NCBI RefSeq assembly: GCF_050433225.1
Contig: NZ_JBNPXQ010000001.1
Location: 744,001 to 808,000, forward strand
DNA: 64,000 nucleotides
Direction of reading: 5' to 3'
Source of the DNA: Sphingomonas_D zeicaulis
GTDB lineage: Bacteria; Pseudomonadota; Alphaproteobacteria; Sphingomonadales; Sphingomonadaceae
The number at the start of each line of letters is the position of its first letter. Positions within the stretch are counted from its first letter, which is position 1. The position numbers and the translations under genes are program-made. The notes under the pieces were generated by a model that had not been told where the DNA came from, made no database searches, and saw only the letters and a list, made by a program, of their open reading frames with translations. Shown here one piece after another: positions 8,044-15,946 of this stretch.

Positions 8044-8985
8044 ATGACGGAACGTGAGACGGACCAGCGCCGGGGCATAGCGCTCGGCATCGGCGCCTAT
8101 GGTATTTGGGGTCTGCTGCCCTTGTTCTTCAACGCGGTCGGCCATGTCTCGCCGTTCGAGGTGTTGGCGCAACGCGTCGTCTGGTCCTTGCTGCTGGTCG
8201 GGGCGCTGCTGGTGATGACACGCCGGCTCGGGGCGCTGGCGCGGGCGTTCGCCGATCGTCGCGCGTTGGCCATCCTCACCGGCAGCGCGACGCTGATCGC
8301 GCTAAACTGGCTCGTCTATATCTGGGCGGTGACCAACGGTCATGTGATCGCTTCCAGCCTCGGCTATTTCCTCAACCCGCTGCTCAACGTGCTGCTCGGC
8401 GTGTTGCTGCTGAAGGAGCGGCTTCGACCGATCCAGATGGGTGCGGTGCTGCTCGCCGGCTGCGGTGTCGCGGTGCTGGCGGTGGGCGCGGGCGAGGGGC
8501 TGTGGATCAGCGCGTCGCTTGCGCTGACCTTCGGTTTCTACGGCCTGCTGCGCAAGGTGGTGACGGTCGATGCACTCGAAGGGCTCGCTATCGAGACGGT
8601 GCTGTTGCTGCCGCCGGCGATCGCCTGCCTGGTCTGGCTGGGGATGGGTGACAACTTATCCTTCGGCGCTGACCCGTCGACGACCGCGCTGCTCGTCGCC
8701 GCAGGGCCGGTGACCGCGGTGCCGCTGCTGCTGTTCGCCGCCGCGGCGCGCCGCATGCCCTATGCGATGCTGGGGTTGCTGCAATATATTGCACCGACGC
8801 TGCAGTTCCTGATCGGCGTGTTCGTCTATCACGAGCCGCTGACCACCGCGCATCTGATCTGCTTCGCGCTAATCTGGTCGGGCCTGGCGCTGTTCGCGGT
8901 CGATGCCGTGCGCCATGCCCGCCGCATCGTGGTGCCGACCGCTGAACCCGCCGGAGCGGACCCGCAGGGCCACCCCGTGCGTTAA
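8044..8985 (+). CDS. rarD: EamA family transporter RarD
   Basis: 313 residues with about ten membrane helices. RarD-type features: GIALGIGAYGIWGLLPLFF at the start, PFEVLAQRVVWSLLL, ALNWLVYIWAVTNGHVIASS (the first EamA repeat end with the SLGYFLNPLLNVLLGVLLLKER signature), and LGLLQYIAPTLQFLIGVF in the second repeat. It belongs to the drug/metabolite transporter superfamily; the substrate is unknown. It lies 32 bases downstream of the small membrane protein. Confidence 0.92.
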   Translation: MTERETDQRRGIALGIGAYGIWGLLPLFFNAVGHVSPFEVLAQRVVWSLLLVGALLVMTRRLGALARAFADRRALAILTGSATLIALNWLVYIWAVTNGHVIASSLGYFLNPLLNVLLGVLLLKERLRPIQMGAVLLAGCGVAVLAVGAGEGLWISASLALTFGFYGLLRKVVTVDALEGLAIETVLLLPPAIACLVWLGMGDNLSFGADPSTTALLVAAGPVTAVPLLLFAAAARRMPYAMLGLLQYIAPTLQFLIGVFVYHEPLTTAHLICFALIWSGLALFAVDAVRHARRIVVPTAEPAGADPQGHPVR

Positions 8986-9024
8986 TCCTTCCGCAGGGGC
9001 TGATTTCCGGTCCGGGAGACAGTC

Positions 9025-9615
9025 ATGATCGGTAAGAAGGTGAAGGCCGCAGCGCTGGCACTCGTCGCGTCGCTTGGGCTAAGCGGCTGTTATGACGACG
9101 GCTATGGCTATGGCGGCCTGAATGTCGGCGCCGGCTATTATGGCGGCGGCTATTATGACGACTATTATGCGTCCGGCTATGGCCGCGGCTGGTATGATGG
9201 CTTCTATTATCCCGGCAGCGGCTATTATGTGTATGACCGCCGCGGTACCCGCCATCGCTGGCGCGACAGCGACAGGCGCTATTGGGAAGGCCGGCGCGAG
9301 GCCCGGAGGGATTGGCGCGACGGGCGCCGTGACGATCGCCGGGACTGGCGTGCCGGCAGGCGTGACGATCGCCGTGATTGGCGGTCGGGACGCCGCGATG
9401 ACCGACGTGATTGGCGGGCGGAACGGCGTGATGATCGCCGGACGTGGCGCAACGAGCGCCGCACTGAACGTCGTGCCGACCGACCGACCGAACGGCGACC
9501 GGCATTGCGCACCGAACGACGCACGGAGCAGCGTCAGTGGCGCAGCCCGCGTAGCGGCACGACCCGCGTCGCGCCCAGTCCGCGGCGCGAGTTCCGTCGG
9601 GTTCCCAACCCGTAG
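9025..9615 (+). CDS. Lipoprotein with Gly/Tyr-rich region and RRDDRRDWR repeats
   Basis: 196 residues with three zones. Residues 1-22 are a lipoprotein signal with lipobox LSGC (Cys22). Residues 23-70 are a Gly/Tyr-rich low-complexity stretch. Residues 90-170 are a highly charged repeat zone with five 11-residue units of the form W-R-x-x-R-R-D-D-R-R-D (Trp97, 108, 119, 130, 141). The C-terminus is Arg/Pro-rich. No enzyme domain is seen. The strong positive charge outside the inner membrane suggests binding to peptidoglycan, nucleic acid or polysaccharide, but that is inference. A strong terminator follows. Confidence 0.78.
   Translation: MIGKKVKAAALALVASLGLSGCYDDGYGYGGLNVGAGYYGGGYYDDYYASGYGRGWYDGFYYPGSGYYVYDRRGTRHRWRDSDRRYWEGRREARRDWRDGRRDDRRDWRAGRRDDRRDWRSGRRDDRRDWRAERRDDRRTWRNERRTERRADRPTERRPALRTERRTEQRQWRSPRSGTTRVAPSPRREFRRVPNP
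9313..9477 (+). repeat. Five in-frame 33-bp coding repeats
   Basis: Five tandem 33-bp units encode W-R-x-x-R-R-D-D-R-R-D, with Trp codons at 9313, 9346, 9379, 9412 and 9445. Units 2 and 3 are closest; the fifth has drifted (TER replaces DDR). The repeat is an exact multiple of three, so unit gain or loss would keep the frame. Confidence 0.85.
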
Positions 9616-9630
9616 GATCTGAAAAGAAAA

Positions 9631-9656
9631 AGCCCGGCGCCGCGTGGTGCCGGGCT
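9631..9656. terminator. Bidirectional intrinsic terminator between convergent small genes
   Basis: An 11-bp stem (one G-U pair), AGCCCGGCGCC at 9631-9641 with GGTGCCGGGCT at 9646-9656, closes a 4-base loop. TCTCTTTT follows on plus and TTTTTCTTTTC follows on minus, so it should stop transcription from both the repeat lipoprotein and the glycine-zipper gene. Confidence 0.88.
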
Positions 9657-9688
9657 GTCTCTTTTCGACTGCGGGCGATGCCGATCGA

Positions 9689-10189
9689 TCAGCGGCAGCG
9701 CACCTCGCCGCGATCGACCTCGCGGCCGAGCAACGCGCCAAGGCCAGCGCCCAGCACCGTGCCGATCGTCTTGGAATCGCCCGGCGCGATGACGTTGCCG
9801 AGCACGCCGCCGCCGATGCCACCGATGATCAGGCCGGTGGTGCCGTCGTTGCGGCGACAATAATAGCGCCCGTCATTGCCGCGATAGACGCGCTCGCCGC
9901 GGCGCATCGTTCGTGCCTTGTAGTAGCGGCCGTCGCGATAATAGCGGCCGGCGTCATAGCGGCCGGTGCGCGGATCGGGGCGGTTGTAATCGTAGCGGTT
10001 ATAATCGCGCCACGCGTCGCGGCGGGCATTGTTGCGGTCCCGCCGAGCCTCGCGCACGTCACGCTGATATTCGCGATCGGCCTTCCGCACGTCGCGGCGA
10101 TACTCGCGCGCGTCCTGCGGGCCGGCAAGCGCCGGTGCGACCGGGGCGGCGATGGCGGCGAGCAGGGCCGCCACGATAAACGTCTTCAT
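9689..10189 (-). CDS. Exported glycine-zipper (2TM) domain protein
   Basis: 166 residues. The signal peptide is MKTFIVAALLAAIAAPVAPALA. A charged helix with RRDVRKADREYQRDVREARR is followed by a Tyr/Arg-rich middle. A C-terminal glycine zipper (GTTGLIIGGIGGGVLGNVIA, then LGAGLGALLGREVDRG) resembles the Rickettsia 17-kDa antigen-type outer-membrane module. The start at 10189 has GAGGAG about eight bases upstream. It is convergent with another Arg/Asp-rich exported protein. The role is probably structural in the envelope. Confidence 0.82.
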   Translation of the reverse strand: MKTFIVAALLAAIAAPVAPALAGPQDAREYRRDVRKADREYQRDVREARRDRNNARRDAWRDYNRYDYNRPDPRTGRYDAGRYYRDGRYYKARTMRRGERVYRGNDGRYYCRRNDGTTGLIIGGIGGGVLGNVIAPGDSKTIGTVLGAGLGALLGREVDRGEVRCR

Positions 10190-10310
10190 CTCGTCACTCC
10201 TCTGCGCGGCATCCTCAGACGCCGCAGGCATAAAGCGCGCGAACCGGCTTGTGGTTGCGCCGTTCGGAAAAGATCGTTTCGCAAGTGGAAGGCTGCCGAC
10301 AGGCAGCCGC

Positions 10311-10526
10311 TTACATCAGGATGAAGCGGCGCGGCATGCGCTTGGGCACCTGCCGCGGCATCAGCCGGGACGCGCTGCTTGCGCGCGCAGTCGTCTGGCT
10401 CGCGCTTTCGGTGCAGGGTTGCTGGGCGCGCGCGCTCGACGGTGCCTGTGATCGGGGCGCATCAGCTATGGCCGACACCGGCATCAGCGCCGTAGCTCCG
10501 ATCGCAAGAAAAAGAAGTCGCCCCAT
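10311..10526 (-). CDS. Small exported hypothetical protein
   Basis: 71 residues. MGRLLFLAIGATALMPVSAIA is a good signal peptide. The remaining ~50 residues are Ser/Ala/Arg-rich with one cysteine, ending PRRFILM. There is no recognisable domain. It is divergent from the DUF486 gene. Coding status rests mainly on the signal peptide, so it is moderately uncertain. Confidence 0.45.
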   Translation of the reverse strand: MGRLLFLAIGATALMPVSAIADAPRSQAPSSARAQQPCTESASQTTARASSASRLMPRQVPKRMPRRFILM

Positions 10527-10586
10527 GGAGTCAGAATGGGCACAGGCGGCTGTACCTTTGATGAACAGCCCATGGAAGACCGGCCG

Positions 10587-10922
10587 ATGCCCACGATCAT
10601 TCTGCTGACTTTCTCCAATATCTTCATGACGACCGCCTGGTATTGGCATCTGAAGGGCGGCAACACGAAGCCGCTCTGGCTGGTGGTGCTGATCAGTTGG
10701 GGCATCGCCCTCATCGAATATTGCCTTGCCGTGCCTGCAAACAGGATCGGCTATGCGTCTGGGTGGAGCGCCGGGCAACTCAAGATCGTGCAGGAAGCGC
10801 TCGCGCTGATCGTGTTCGCCGGGTTCATGGTCTGGGTGCTGGGAGAGCCGCTGCACTGGCGCCACTTCGCTGCCTTTGGGTGCATCATGGCCGGCGTGGC
10901 TTTTTTGTTCGTCGGCCGCTGA
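10587..10922 (+). CDS. DMT family protein (DUF486)
   Basis: 111 residues with four membrane helices. FMTTAWYWHLK, PLWLVVLISWGIALIEYCLAVPANRIG and LKIVQEALALIVFAGF are the conserved blocks of DUF486, a small membrane family in the drug/metabolite-transporter clan. An alternative start at 10572 adds five residues; 10587 was chosen because GGAAG lies eight bases upstream. Function is unknown. Confidence 0.85.
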   Translation: MPTIILLTFSNIFMTTAWYWHLKGGNTKPLWLVVLISWGIALIEYCLAVPANRIGYASGWSAGQLKIVQEALALIVFAGFMVWVLGEPLHWRHFAAFGCIMAGVAFLFVGR

Positions 10923-10932
10923 TCCGGGGTGG

Positions 10933-10945
10933 TAATAAATTATTA
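10933..10945. promoter_or_regulatory. AT-rich perfect dyad upstream of the zinc-ribbon gene
   Basis: TAATAA-A-TTATTA is a perfect palindrome around a central A, in a short AT-rich island within a GC-rich region. It lies just upstream of the start at 10960. It could be a promoter element or an operator; no partner protein is known. Confidence 0.3.
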
Positions 10946-10959
10946 ACCAACATAGATGA

Positions 10960-11271
10960 ATGGAAGGCTTAGTATTGCGAATCGACAGCGTAACGGTCGG
11001 TGCGAAAAGGAAATTTTCCCAGAGCAACGAGGATGGTCGCGTGTCGGTTCTGTGCAAGCTTCGTGGGCATCTGCCCGACCGGGGAACTGCTCGTCATGAC
11101 GGGCAGGATTATTGGACGAGTTGCAAGCGGTGCAACGCGCCGCTGATTCGGGCGCCGGACGGCTGGCGTGCGCCCACCGCTGAAGAGATGGCGGCACATC
11201 CGGGGCATAAGGCCGAAAGCGGGCGACTCGATGATGATGCTGGCGTGGTGCGCGGCCGATCGGACAACTGA
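10960..11271 (+). CDS. Small zinc-ribbon-like protein
   Basis: Up to 103 residues; the true start may lie further in. The core reads VLCKLRGH, then DYWTSCKRCNAPLIR and GWRAPTAEE, giving a Cys-x4-His and a Cys-x2-Cys pair that could bind one zinc ion. The pattern resembles small uncharacterised sphingomonad proteins. The C-terminus is acidic and basic mixed and unstructured. No function is known. Confidence 0.6.
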   Translation: MEGLVLRIDSVTVGAKRKFSQSNEDGRVSVLCKLRGHLPDRGTARHDGQDYWTSCKRCNAPLIRAPDGWRAPTAEEMAAHPGHKAESGRLDDDAGVVRGRSDN

Positions 11272-11343
11272 CCGCGGAAGTTCGAGCGCGATATTGTCGA
11301 GCGTGGGTATGCGCGGATAGGATAACGACGGGGGTAGCCGCCG

Positions 11344-11940
11344 ATGCCAACCGTCGATGCCAGGGTTGATGCCTATATCGAACGTCAGCGCGATTTCGCG
11401 CAGCCGATCCTCCGCCATCTGCGCGCGCTGGTGCATCGCACCTGCCCGGATGTGGCGGAGACGCTCAAGTGGTCGTCGCCCGCCTTCGTCTATCGTGGCG
11501 AGATCCTGGCGGCCATGGCCGCATTCAAGGAACATGCAACCTTCGGTTTCTGGAAGGGCGAACTTGTCACCGGCGGCCGGGGCGAGGGTGCGATGGGCAG
11601 CTTCGGCCGGATCGTCGCACTGTCGGACCTGCCCGATGACGCGACGCTCGAGGCGTTCGTCACCAAGGCGATGGCGCTGGCCGATGCGGGCGTAAAGCAG
11701 CCGCGCGTGCTCAAGCATCCCAAGCCCCCGCTCGAGGCGCCCCCCGATTTTGTCGAGGCGCTCGCAGGCAATGCTGCCGCGAAAACGACCTTCGATGCGC
11801 TGCCGCCCAGCGGGCAACGTGACTATGTCGAATGGCTGAGCGAGGCGAAGCGTGCCGAGACCCGGGAGCGGCGGCTGGCGCAAACGGTTGAATGGCTGGC
11901 CGAGGGCAAGCCGCGCAACTGGAAGTATCAGAATTGCTGA
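11344..11940 (+). CDS. YdeI/OmpD-associated family protein (DUF1801-type domain)
   Basis: 198 residues. The N-terminal half (VDAYIERQRDFAQPILRHLR, PDVAETLKWSSPAFVYRGE, HATFGFWKG) is the DUF1801/YdhG fold. The C-terminal helix (FDALPPSGQRDYVEWLSEAK, ETRERRLAQTVEWLAEGK) is the YdeI tail. The family is widespread and uncharacterised, and related to frataxin-like folds. A complete single gene. Confidence 0.85.
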   Translation: MPTVDARVDAYIERQRDFAQPILRHLRALVHRTCPDVAETLKWSSPAFVYRGEILAAMAAFKEHATFGFWKGELVTGGRGEGAMGSFGRIVALSDLPDDATLEAFVTKAMALADAGVKQPRVLKHPKPPLEAPPDFVEALAGNAAAKTTFDALPPSGQRDYVEWLSEAKRAETRERRLAQTVEWLAEGKPRNWKYQNC

Positions 11941-11958
11941 GCGCAGGCAGCGCAGCTG

Positions 11959-12354
11959 CTATTTCGTCTTCTTGTCCGGCTTGATCAGTTCGACCGGCTG
12001 GAACTGGCCGAGCCCGCAGCTTGCACCCGGTGAGACCGGCGCGGTGCGTAGAACGGTGATGATGTCCTGCGAGCAGAGCTGGCTGAGCGAGGTACTGTAC
12101 GAAAAGCGCTCCTCGAAGCCTAGTTGCGGACAGCTATAGGGCAGGGTGTTCCGGTAAACCTTCTTGCCGTTCATGTGGAAGTCGATCACCCGATCGCCAT
12201 GCACGCGTGTCTGGCGGATCGAGCGCAACGGGATGCAGGAGACAGCGGCGCCGGTTTCCTTCGCGGGGGGCGGTGTATTGCGGTCGGCGGCGAGCAGCAG
12301 CGGCGTGCCGGCGGCAATGCCGGCGCAGGCAAGGAACTTGATAAGCCTGGTCAT
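11959..12354 (-). CDS. Exported hypothetical protein (DUF6491-like)
   Basis: 131 residues. The signal peptide is MTRLIKFLACAGIAAGTPLL. The mature part has CIPLRSIRQTRVHGDRVIDF, MNGKKVYRNTLPYSCPQL and a LCSQDII segment with four cysteines, a layout seen in small secreted sphingomonad proteins of the DUF6491 type. It ends with a Lys-rich tail. It is probably periplasmic, possibly with disulfides. The function is unknown. Confidence 0.7.
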   Translation of the reverse strand: MTRLIKFLACAGIAAGTPLLLAADRNTPPPAKETGAAVSCIPLRSIRQTRVHGDRVIDFHMNGKKVYRNTLPYSCPQLGFEERFSYSTSLSQLCSQDIITVLRTAPVSPGASCGLGQFQPVELIKPDKKTK

Positions 12355-12409
12355 GGGTCAAACCTTTCTTGCCCCCGCGGCAAGCCTATCAAGGAAGCGC
12401 GAGTCGATC

Positions 12410-13081
12410 CTACCCCGATTTGGTATGGGCGGCACGAGACTGCATCGTTGCCTCTGACTTGGGCCTGAACGCGCAGAGATCCACAACGATGCAGCGCCAG
12501 CATTCGGGCCGCCGCGCCTTGCAGATGTAACGGCCGTGCAGGATCAGCCAGTGATGCGCATGCAGCCGGAAGGGTTGCGGCACCACTTTCTCCAGCTTCA
12601 GTTCCACTGCGAGCGGCGTCTTGCCCCTGGCCAGGCCGGTGCGGTTGCCGAGGCGGAAGAGATGCGTGTCGACCGCGAAAGTCTCCTGCCCGAACGCCAC
12701 GTTCATCACGACATTGGCGGTCTTGCGCCCGACGCCCGGCAGTTTTTCGAGGGCGTCGCGATCTGCGGGCACCTGGCTGCCATGATCGCGGATCAACGCT
12801 TCCGACAGCGCGATGACGTTCTTCGCCTTGGCGTTGAACAGCCCGATCGTCTTGATGTGCTGCTTGAGGCCATCCTCCCCCAGCGCGACCATCTGCTCGG
12901 GGGTCGTCACCTCTTGGAAAAGCCGCTTGGTTGCCTTGTTGACGCCAATGTCGGTAGCCTGCGCCGAAAGCACGACGGCGACGAGCAACGTATAGTCGTT
13001 GACCGATTCCAGCTCGGTCTCCGGCGAGGGATTGGCCTCCGCCAGCCTACGGAAGAATTCGAAGATATCGGCCTTTTTCAC
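12410..13081 (-). CDS. nth: Endonuclease III
   Basis: A 223-residue DNA glycosylase/AP lyase of base-excision repair that removes oxidised pyrimidines. The helix-hairpin-helix LPGVGRKTANVVMN carries the catalytic lysine, and FAVDTHLFRLGNRTGL carries the catalytic aspartate. The C-terminal 4Fe-4S loop is Cys-x6-Cys-x2-Cys-x5-Cys (CKARRPECWRCIVVDLC). About 15 extra residues follow the cluster. It starts 10 bases after the dapB stop, so the two are likely cotranscribed. Confidence 0.97.
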   Translation of the reverse strand: MKKADIFEFFRRLAEANPSPETELESVNDYTLLVAVVLSAQATDIGVNKATKRLFQEVTTPEQMVALGEDGLKQHIKTIGLFNAKAKNVIALSEALIRDHGSQVPADRDALEKLPGVGRKTANVVMNVAFGQETFAVDTHLFRLGNRTGLARGKTPLAVELKLEKVVPQPFRLHAHHWLILHGRYICKARRPECWRCIVVDLCAFRPKSEATMQSRAAHTKSG

Positions 13082-13091
13082 GTTTGGCGCT

Positions 13092-13820
13092 TCACAGCCC
13101 GAGCACGTCGTTCATCGTGTAGCGCCCGGCCGGCCGGCCGAGCAGCCACGACGCGCCCTTGATCGCGCCGCGCGCGAAGATCGCGCGGCTTTCGGCACGA
13201 TGGCCGAGCTCGATGCGCTCGCCCTCGCTGGCGAAGATCACCTGATGGTCGCCGGCCACCGATCCGCCCCGCAGCGCGGCGAAGCCGATCGCCCCTTCGC
13301 GGCGCGCGCCGATGATGCCGTCACGCCCGCGATCGGCGACCGCTGCCAGTTCCTCGTTGCGCCCCGCCGCCGCGGCTTGCCCCAGCAGCAGCGCTGTGCC
13401 GGAGGGGGCATCCACCTTGTGGCGATGATGCATCTCGACGATCTCGATGTCCCAGTCCGGCCCGAGCCGCGCCGCGGCATCGCGCACAAGTGCCGCGAGC
13501 AGGGTGACGCCCAGCGAGGTGTTGCCGGTCTGCAGCACCGGGATGGCGGCCGCGGCGCGATCGATCGCGGCGTGATGCGCGGGTTCGAGACCGGTGGTGC
13601 CGATCAGCAGCGGGGTTTTGGCGGCAACGGCGGCGGCAAGCGTCGCTTCCAGCGCGGCCGGCACCGAGAAGTCGATCAGCAGGTCGGCTGTATCGGTGAG
13701 CGCGGCGACGTCGCCCCCGGCATCGATGCCGCCCGCAACGCTCACCCCTGCCTCGTCCGCGGCGGCGGCGATCGCGCGCCCCATTCGTCCTGCCGAACCG
13801 ATGATCCCGATCGCCGTCAT
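13092..13820 (-). CDS. dapB: 4-hydroxy-tetrahydrodipicolinate reductase
   Basis: 242 residues; makes tetrahydrodipicolinate for lysine and diaminopimelate (peptidoglycan) synthesis. The N-terminal Rossmann motif GIIGSAGRMGRAI binds NAD(P)H. The catalytic histidine segment is EMHHRHKVDAPSGTALLLG. The length is typical for compact alphaproteobacterial DapB. It is the first gene of a dapB-nth pair. Confidence 0.97.
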   Translation of the reverse strand: MTAIGIIGSAGRMGRAIAAAADEAGVSVAGGIDAGGDVAALTDTADLLIDFSVPAALEATLAAAVAAKTPLLIGTTGLEPAHHAAIDRAAAAIPVLQTGNTSLGVTLLAALVRDAAARLGPDWDIEIVEMHHRHKVDAPSGTALLLGQAAAAGRNEELAAVADRGRDGIIGARREGAIGFAALRGGSVAGDHQVIFASEGERIELGHRAESRAIFARGAIKGASWLLGRPAGRYTMNDVLGL

Positions 13821-13921
13821 GCCGCTCCCTCGCGTGAATATCGCCGTCGCTTTAGGGCAGGAGGGGCGCGCTGGACAGGGGGCGCGGCGAGACGGCGCAA
13901 ACGGGCTAAACGGAGAAGCGG

Positions 13922-14725
13922 GTGCGGAACTGTCTCGATCGCCAGAGGGCGGACTTTCAGGGCGCGTTGCCGGTGTCTGCCAGCGTGCGCAAGGATCGGC
14001 TGCGCCGTGCCATCGCGACGGGCAAGATGCTCAACGCCGGCCAGATCTGCCTCGCGCCCGATTATATGCTCGTGCCGGAGGATCGTATCGATGAGGCGGC
14101 CGAAGGGCTGCGCCGTACGGCCGCGGCGATGTATCCGCGGCTCATCGACAATCCCGACTATGGGGCGGTGATTAACGGTTGTCATCACGGCCGGCTGGCC
14201 GCGCATCTCGACGATGCCCGTGCCAAGGGCGCTCGGCTGGTGGAGGTCAATCCCGCCGGCGACGATTTCGCCGCCGCCAACACGCGAAAGCTGCCCCTGA
14301 CGCTGGTCCTCGATCCGGCGGACAGGATGAGGGTGATGCAGGAGGAGATTTTCGAGCCGATCCTGCCGATCAGGCCCTATCGCCGGATCGAGGAGGCGAT
14401 CGCCTATGTAAACCGGCGCGACCGTCCGTTCGGGCTCTATTATTTTGGCACCGACCACGCCGAGGAACGGCTGGTGCTCGATCGTACGATCTCCGGCGGG
14501 GTGACCGTCAAGGACGTGCTGTTTAATGTCAGCAGGGAGGATCTGCCGTTCGGTGGCATCGGGGCTTCGGGCATGGACCATTATCATGGTCAGGACGGGT
14601 TTCGAACGTTCACCCACGCCGGAGCGGTTTATCGCCAGCCAAAGCTCGACATTGCCGCACTGGCGGGATTGAAGCCGCCTTATGGTGCCGCGCTGCGACG
14701 GAACGTGGCGCGTGAGTTCCGGTAA
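13922..14725 (+). pseudogene. Aldehyde dehydrogenase (coniferyl-aldehyde type) with in-frame internal deletion
   Basis: The frame is open for 267 residues, against about 470 for the family. Residues 1-30 (LDRQRADFQGALPVSASVRKD) are a normal N-terminus. They run directly into ATGKMLNAGQICLAPDY, which in full-length enzymes lies about 200 residues later. The rest to the end is normal (MQEEIFEPILPIRPYR, SGGVTVKDVLFNVSREDLPF, YHGQDGFRTFTHAGAVYRQP). The junction is near 14003-14018. The catalytic cysteine (Cys43, codon at 14048) remains, but the NAD-binding Rossmann core and the general-base glutamate (ELGGKSP block) are gone. The start (GTG, with GGAG six bases upstream) is intact, so a stable fragment could still be made, but it cannot be an active dehydrogenase. 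Confidence 0.85.
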
Positions 14726-14827
14726 GCTGGCGTTCGCCTTCGCCAAATTGATGGCGCAAGCGGAACATCGGCGGCGGCGGTGATTTGTGCAGCCGCGAAG
14801 GCGGCGCACGAATGAGGGGGCGAGGAC

Positions 14828-15883
14828 ATGAGTGACAGGCAGAGCACGCGCGAGGGCTGGAGCTATGGCCGGGTCGCGGTGGTGATCGTGATGCTGATCG
14901 CGATCGTTGGCGTCGCCTCGCTGCTGACCGAACTTACCCGGCTGTTCATGCTGGTGTTCGCCGCAATCGTGATCGCGACCATCTTCGATGCGCTGGCGCG
15001 CAAGCTGTGCGATCTCACGAAAATTCCGCGCGGTTTGGCATTGTTGATCGCCGTCTTTGCCTTGCTCGGTATCTTCGTCGGCGTGTTCACCTTGTTCGGA
15101 TCGCAGCTCGTCCAGCAGTTCGACACGATCCGCCAAAGTTTGCCGCCCGCCATCGCCAATGTGGAGGCACAACTCAACCGCTTCGGCATTGGCGATCAGG
15201 TGCGCAGCCTGTTCGATCAGGGCAGCAGTGATCTCAGCGCGCTCGCCACCCGTGCGGGCAGTTATGTGCTTGCGGCCGGCAGCGGCGTCGCCGATTTCGT
15301 GCTGGTGCTGGTCGGCGCGATCTTCCTCGCCAGCGATCCGGCGGTCTACCGCCGCGGGCTGGTGATGATGATGCCGCAACGGGCCGAGGGGCCGGTGGCG
15401 CAGGCGCTTGACGATGCCTCGCGGGGCTTGCGTGGCTGGATGATCGGCCAGGCGGTGTCGTCGGTGGTGGTCGCGCTGCTCACCTGGCTGGGATTGATGC
15501 TGCTTGGCGTACCGGCGGCGGGCGGGCTCGGGCTGATCGCCGGGCTGCTCGACGTGATCCCGATGGTCGGCCCGATCGTGGCCGGCATCCCGGCGGTGCT
15601 GCTCGCCTTCACCGTTTCGCCCGCTACCGCTCTGTGGACGATCGTGCTGTTCCTGATCATCCAGCAGATCCAGGGCAATTTCCTGCAGCCGATGATCCAG
15701 AAGCAGGCAGTAGACGTGCCGCCCGCGGTGTTGCTGTTCGCGGTGGTGGGCGCCGGCATGTTGTTCGGGGCGCTCGGCGTGCTGCTCGCGGCGCCGCTGA
15801 CTGTCGTCGTCTATGTGTTCGTGCAGCGCATCTATGTGCGCACATTGCTGAACAAGCCGATCCGGATCGCCGGCGAGGGCTGA
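14828..15883 (+). CDS. AI-2E family (PerM-type) membrane protein
   Basis: 351 residues with about eight helices in the family layout. Two helices open the protein (RVAVVIVMLIAIVGVASLL, MLVFAAIVIATIFDAL). A soluble middle of about 60 residues follows (SLPPAIANVEAQLNRFGI), then PAAGGLGLIAGLLDVIPMVGP and a C-terminal helix hairpin ending APLTVVVYVFVQRIYV. The family includes exporters for AI-2 and sodium/proton antiporter-like members; the substrate cannot be predicted. GCGAGGAC precedes the ATG. Confidence 0.9.
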   Translation: MSDRQSTREGWSYGRVAVVIVMLIAIVGVASLLTELTRLFMLVFAAIVIATIFDALARKLCDLTKIPRGLALLIAVFALLGIFVGVFTLFGSQLVQQFDTIRQSLPPAIANVEAQLNRFGIGDQVRSLFDQGSSDLSALATRAGSYVLAAGSGVADFVLVLVGAIFLASDPAVYRRGLVMMMPQRAEGPVAQALDDASRGLRGWMIGQAVSSVVVALLTWLGLMLLGVPAAGGLGLIAGLLDVIPMVGPIVAGIPAVLLAFTVSPATALWTIVLFLIIQQIQGNFLQPMIQKQAVDVPPAVLLFAVVGAGMLFGALGVLLAAPLTVVVYVFVQRIYVRTLLNKPIRIAGEG

Positions 15884-15946
15884 TCGCGCAGCCTTTGCGC
15901 TAGTTCGGGCGTTGCAGACCCGAACCACAAGCGAAAGGATGCCGCG

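Noticed and set aside
9313..9477. Possible CRISPR-like repeat
   Set aside because: The 33-bp units are contiguous, coding, in frame and have no spacers.
12368..12384. Hairpin CTTGCC/GGCAAG upstream of the DUF6491-like gene and after nth
   Set aside because: Only six base pairs and no U-run; not enough to call a terminator.
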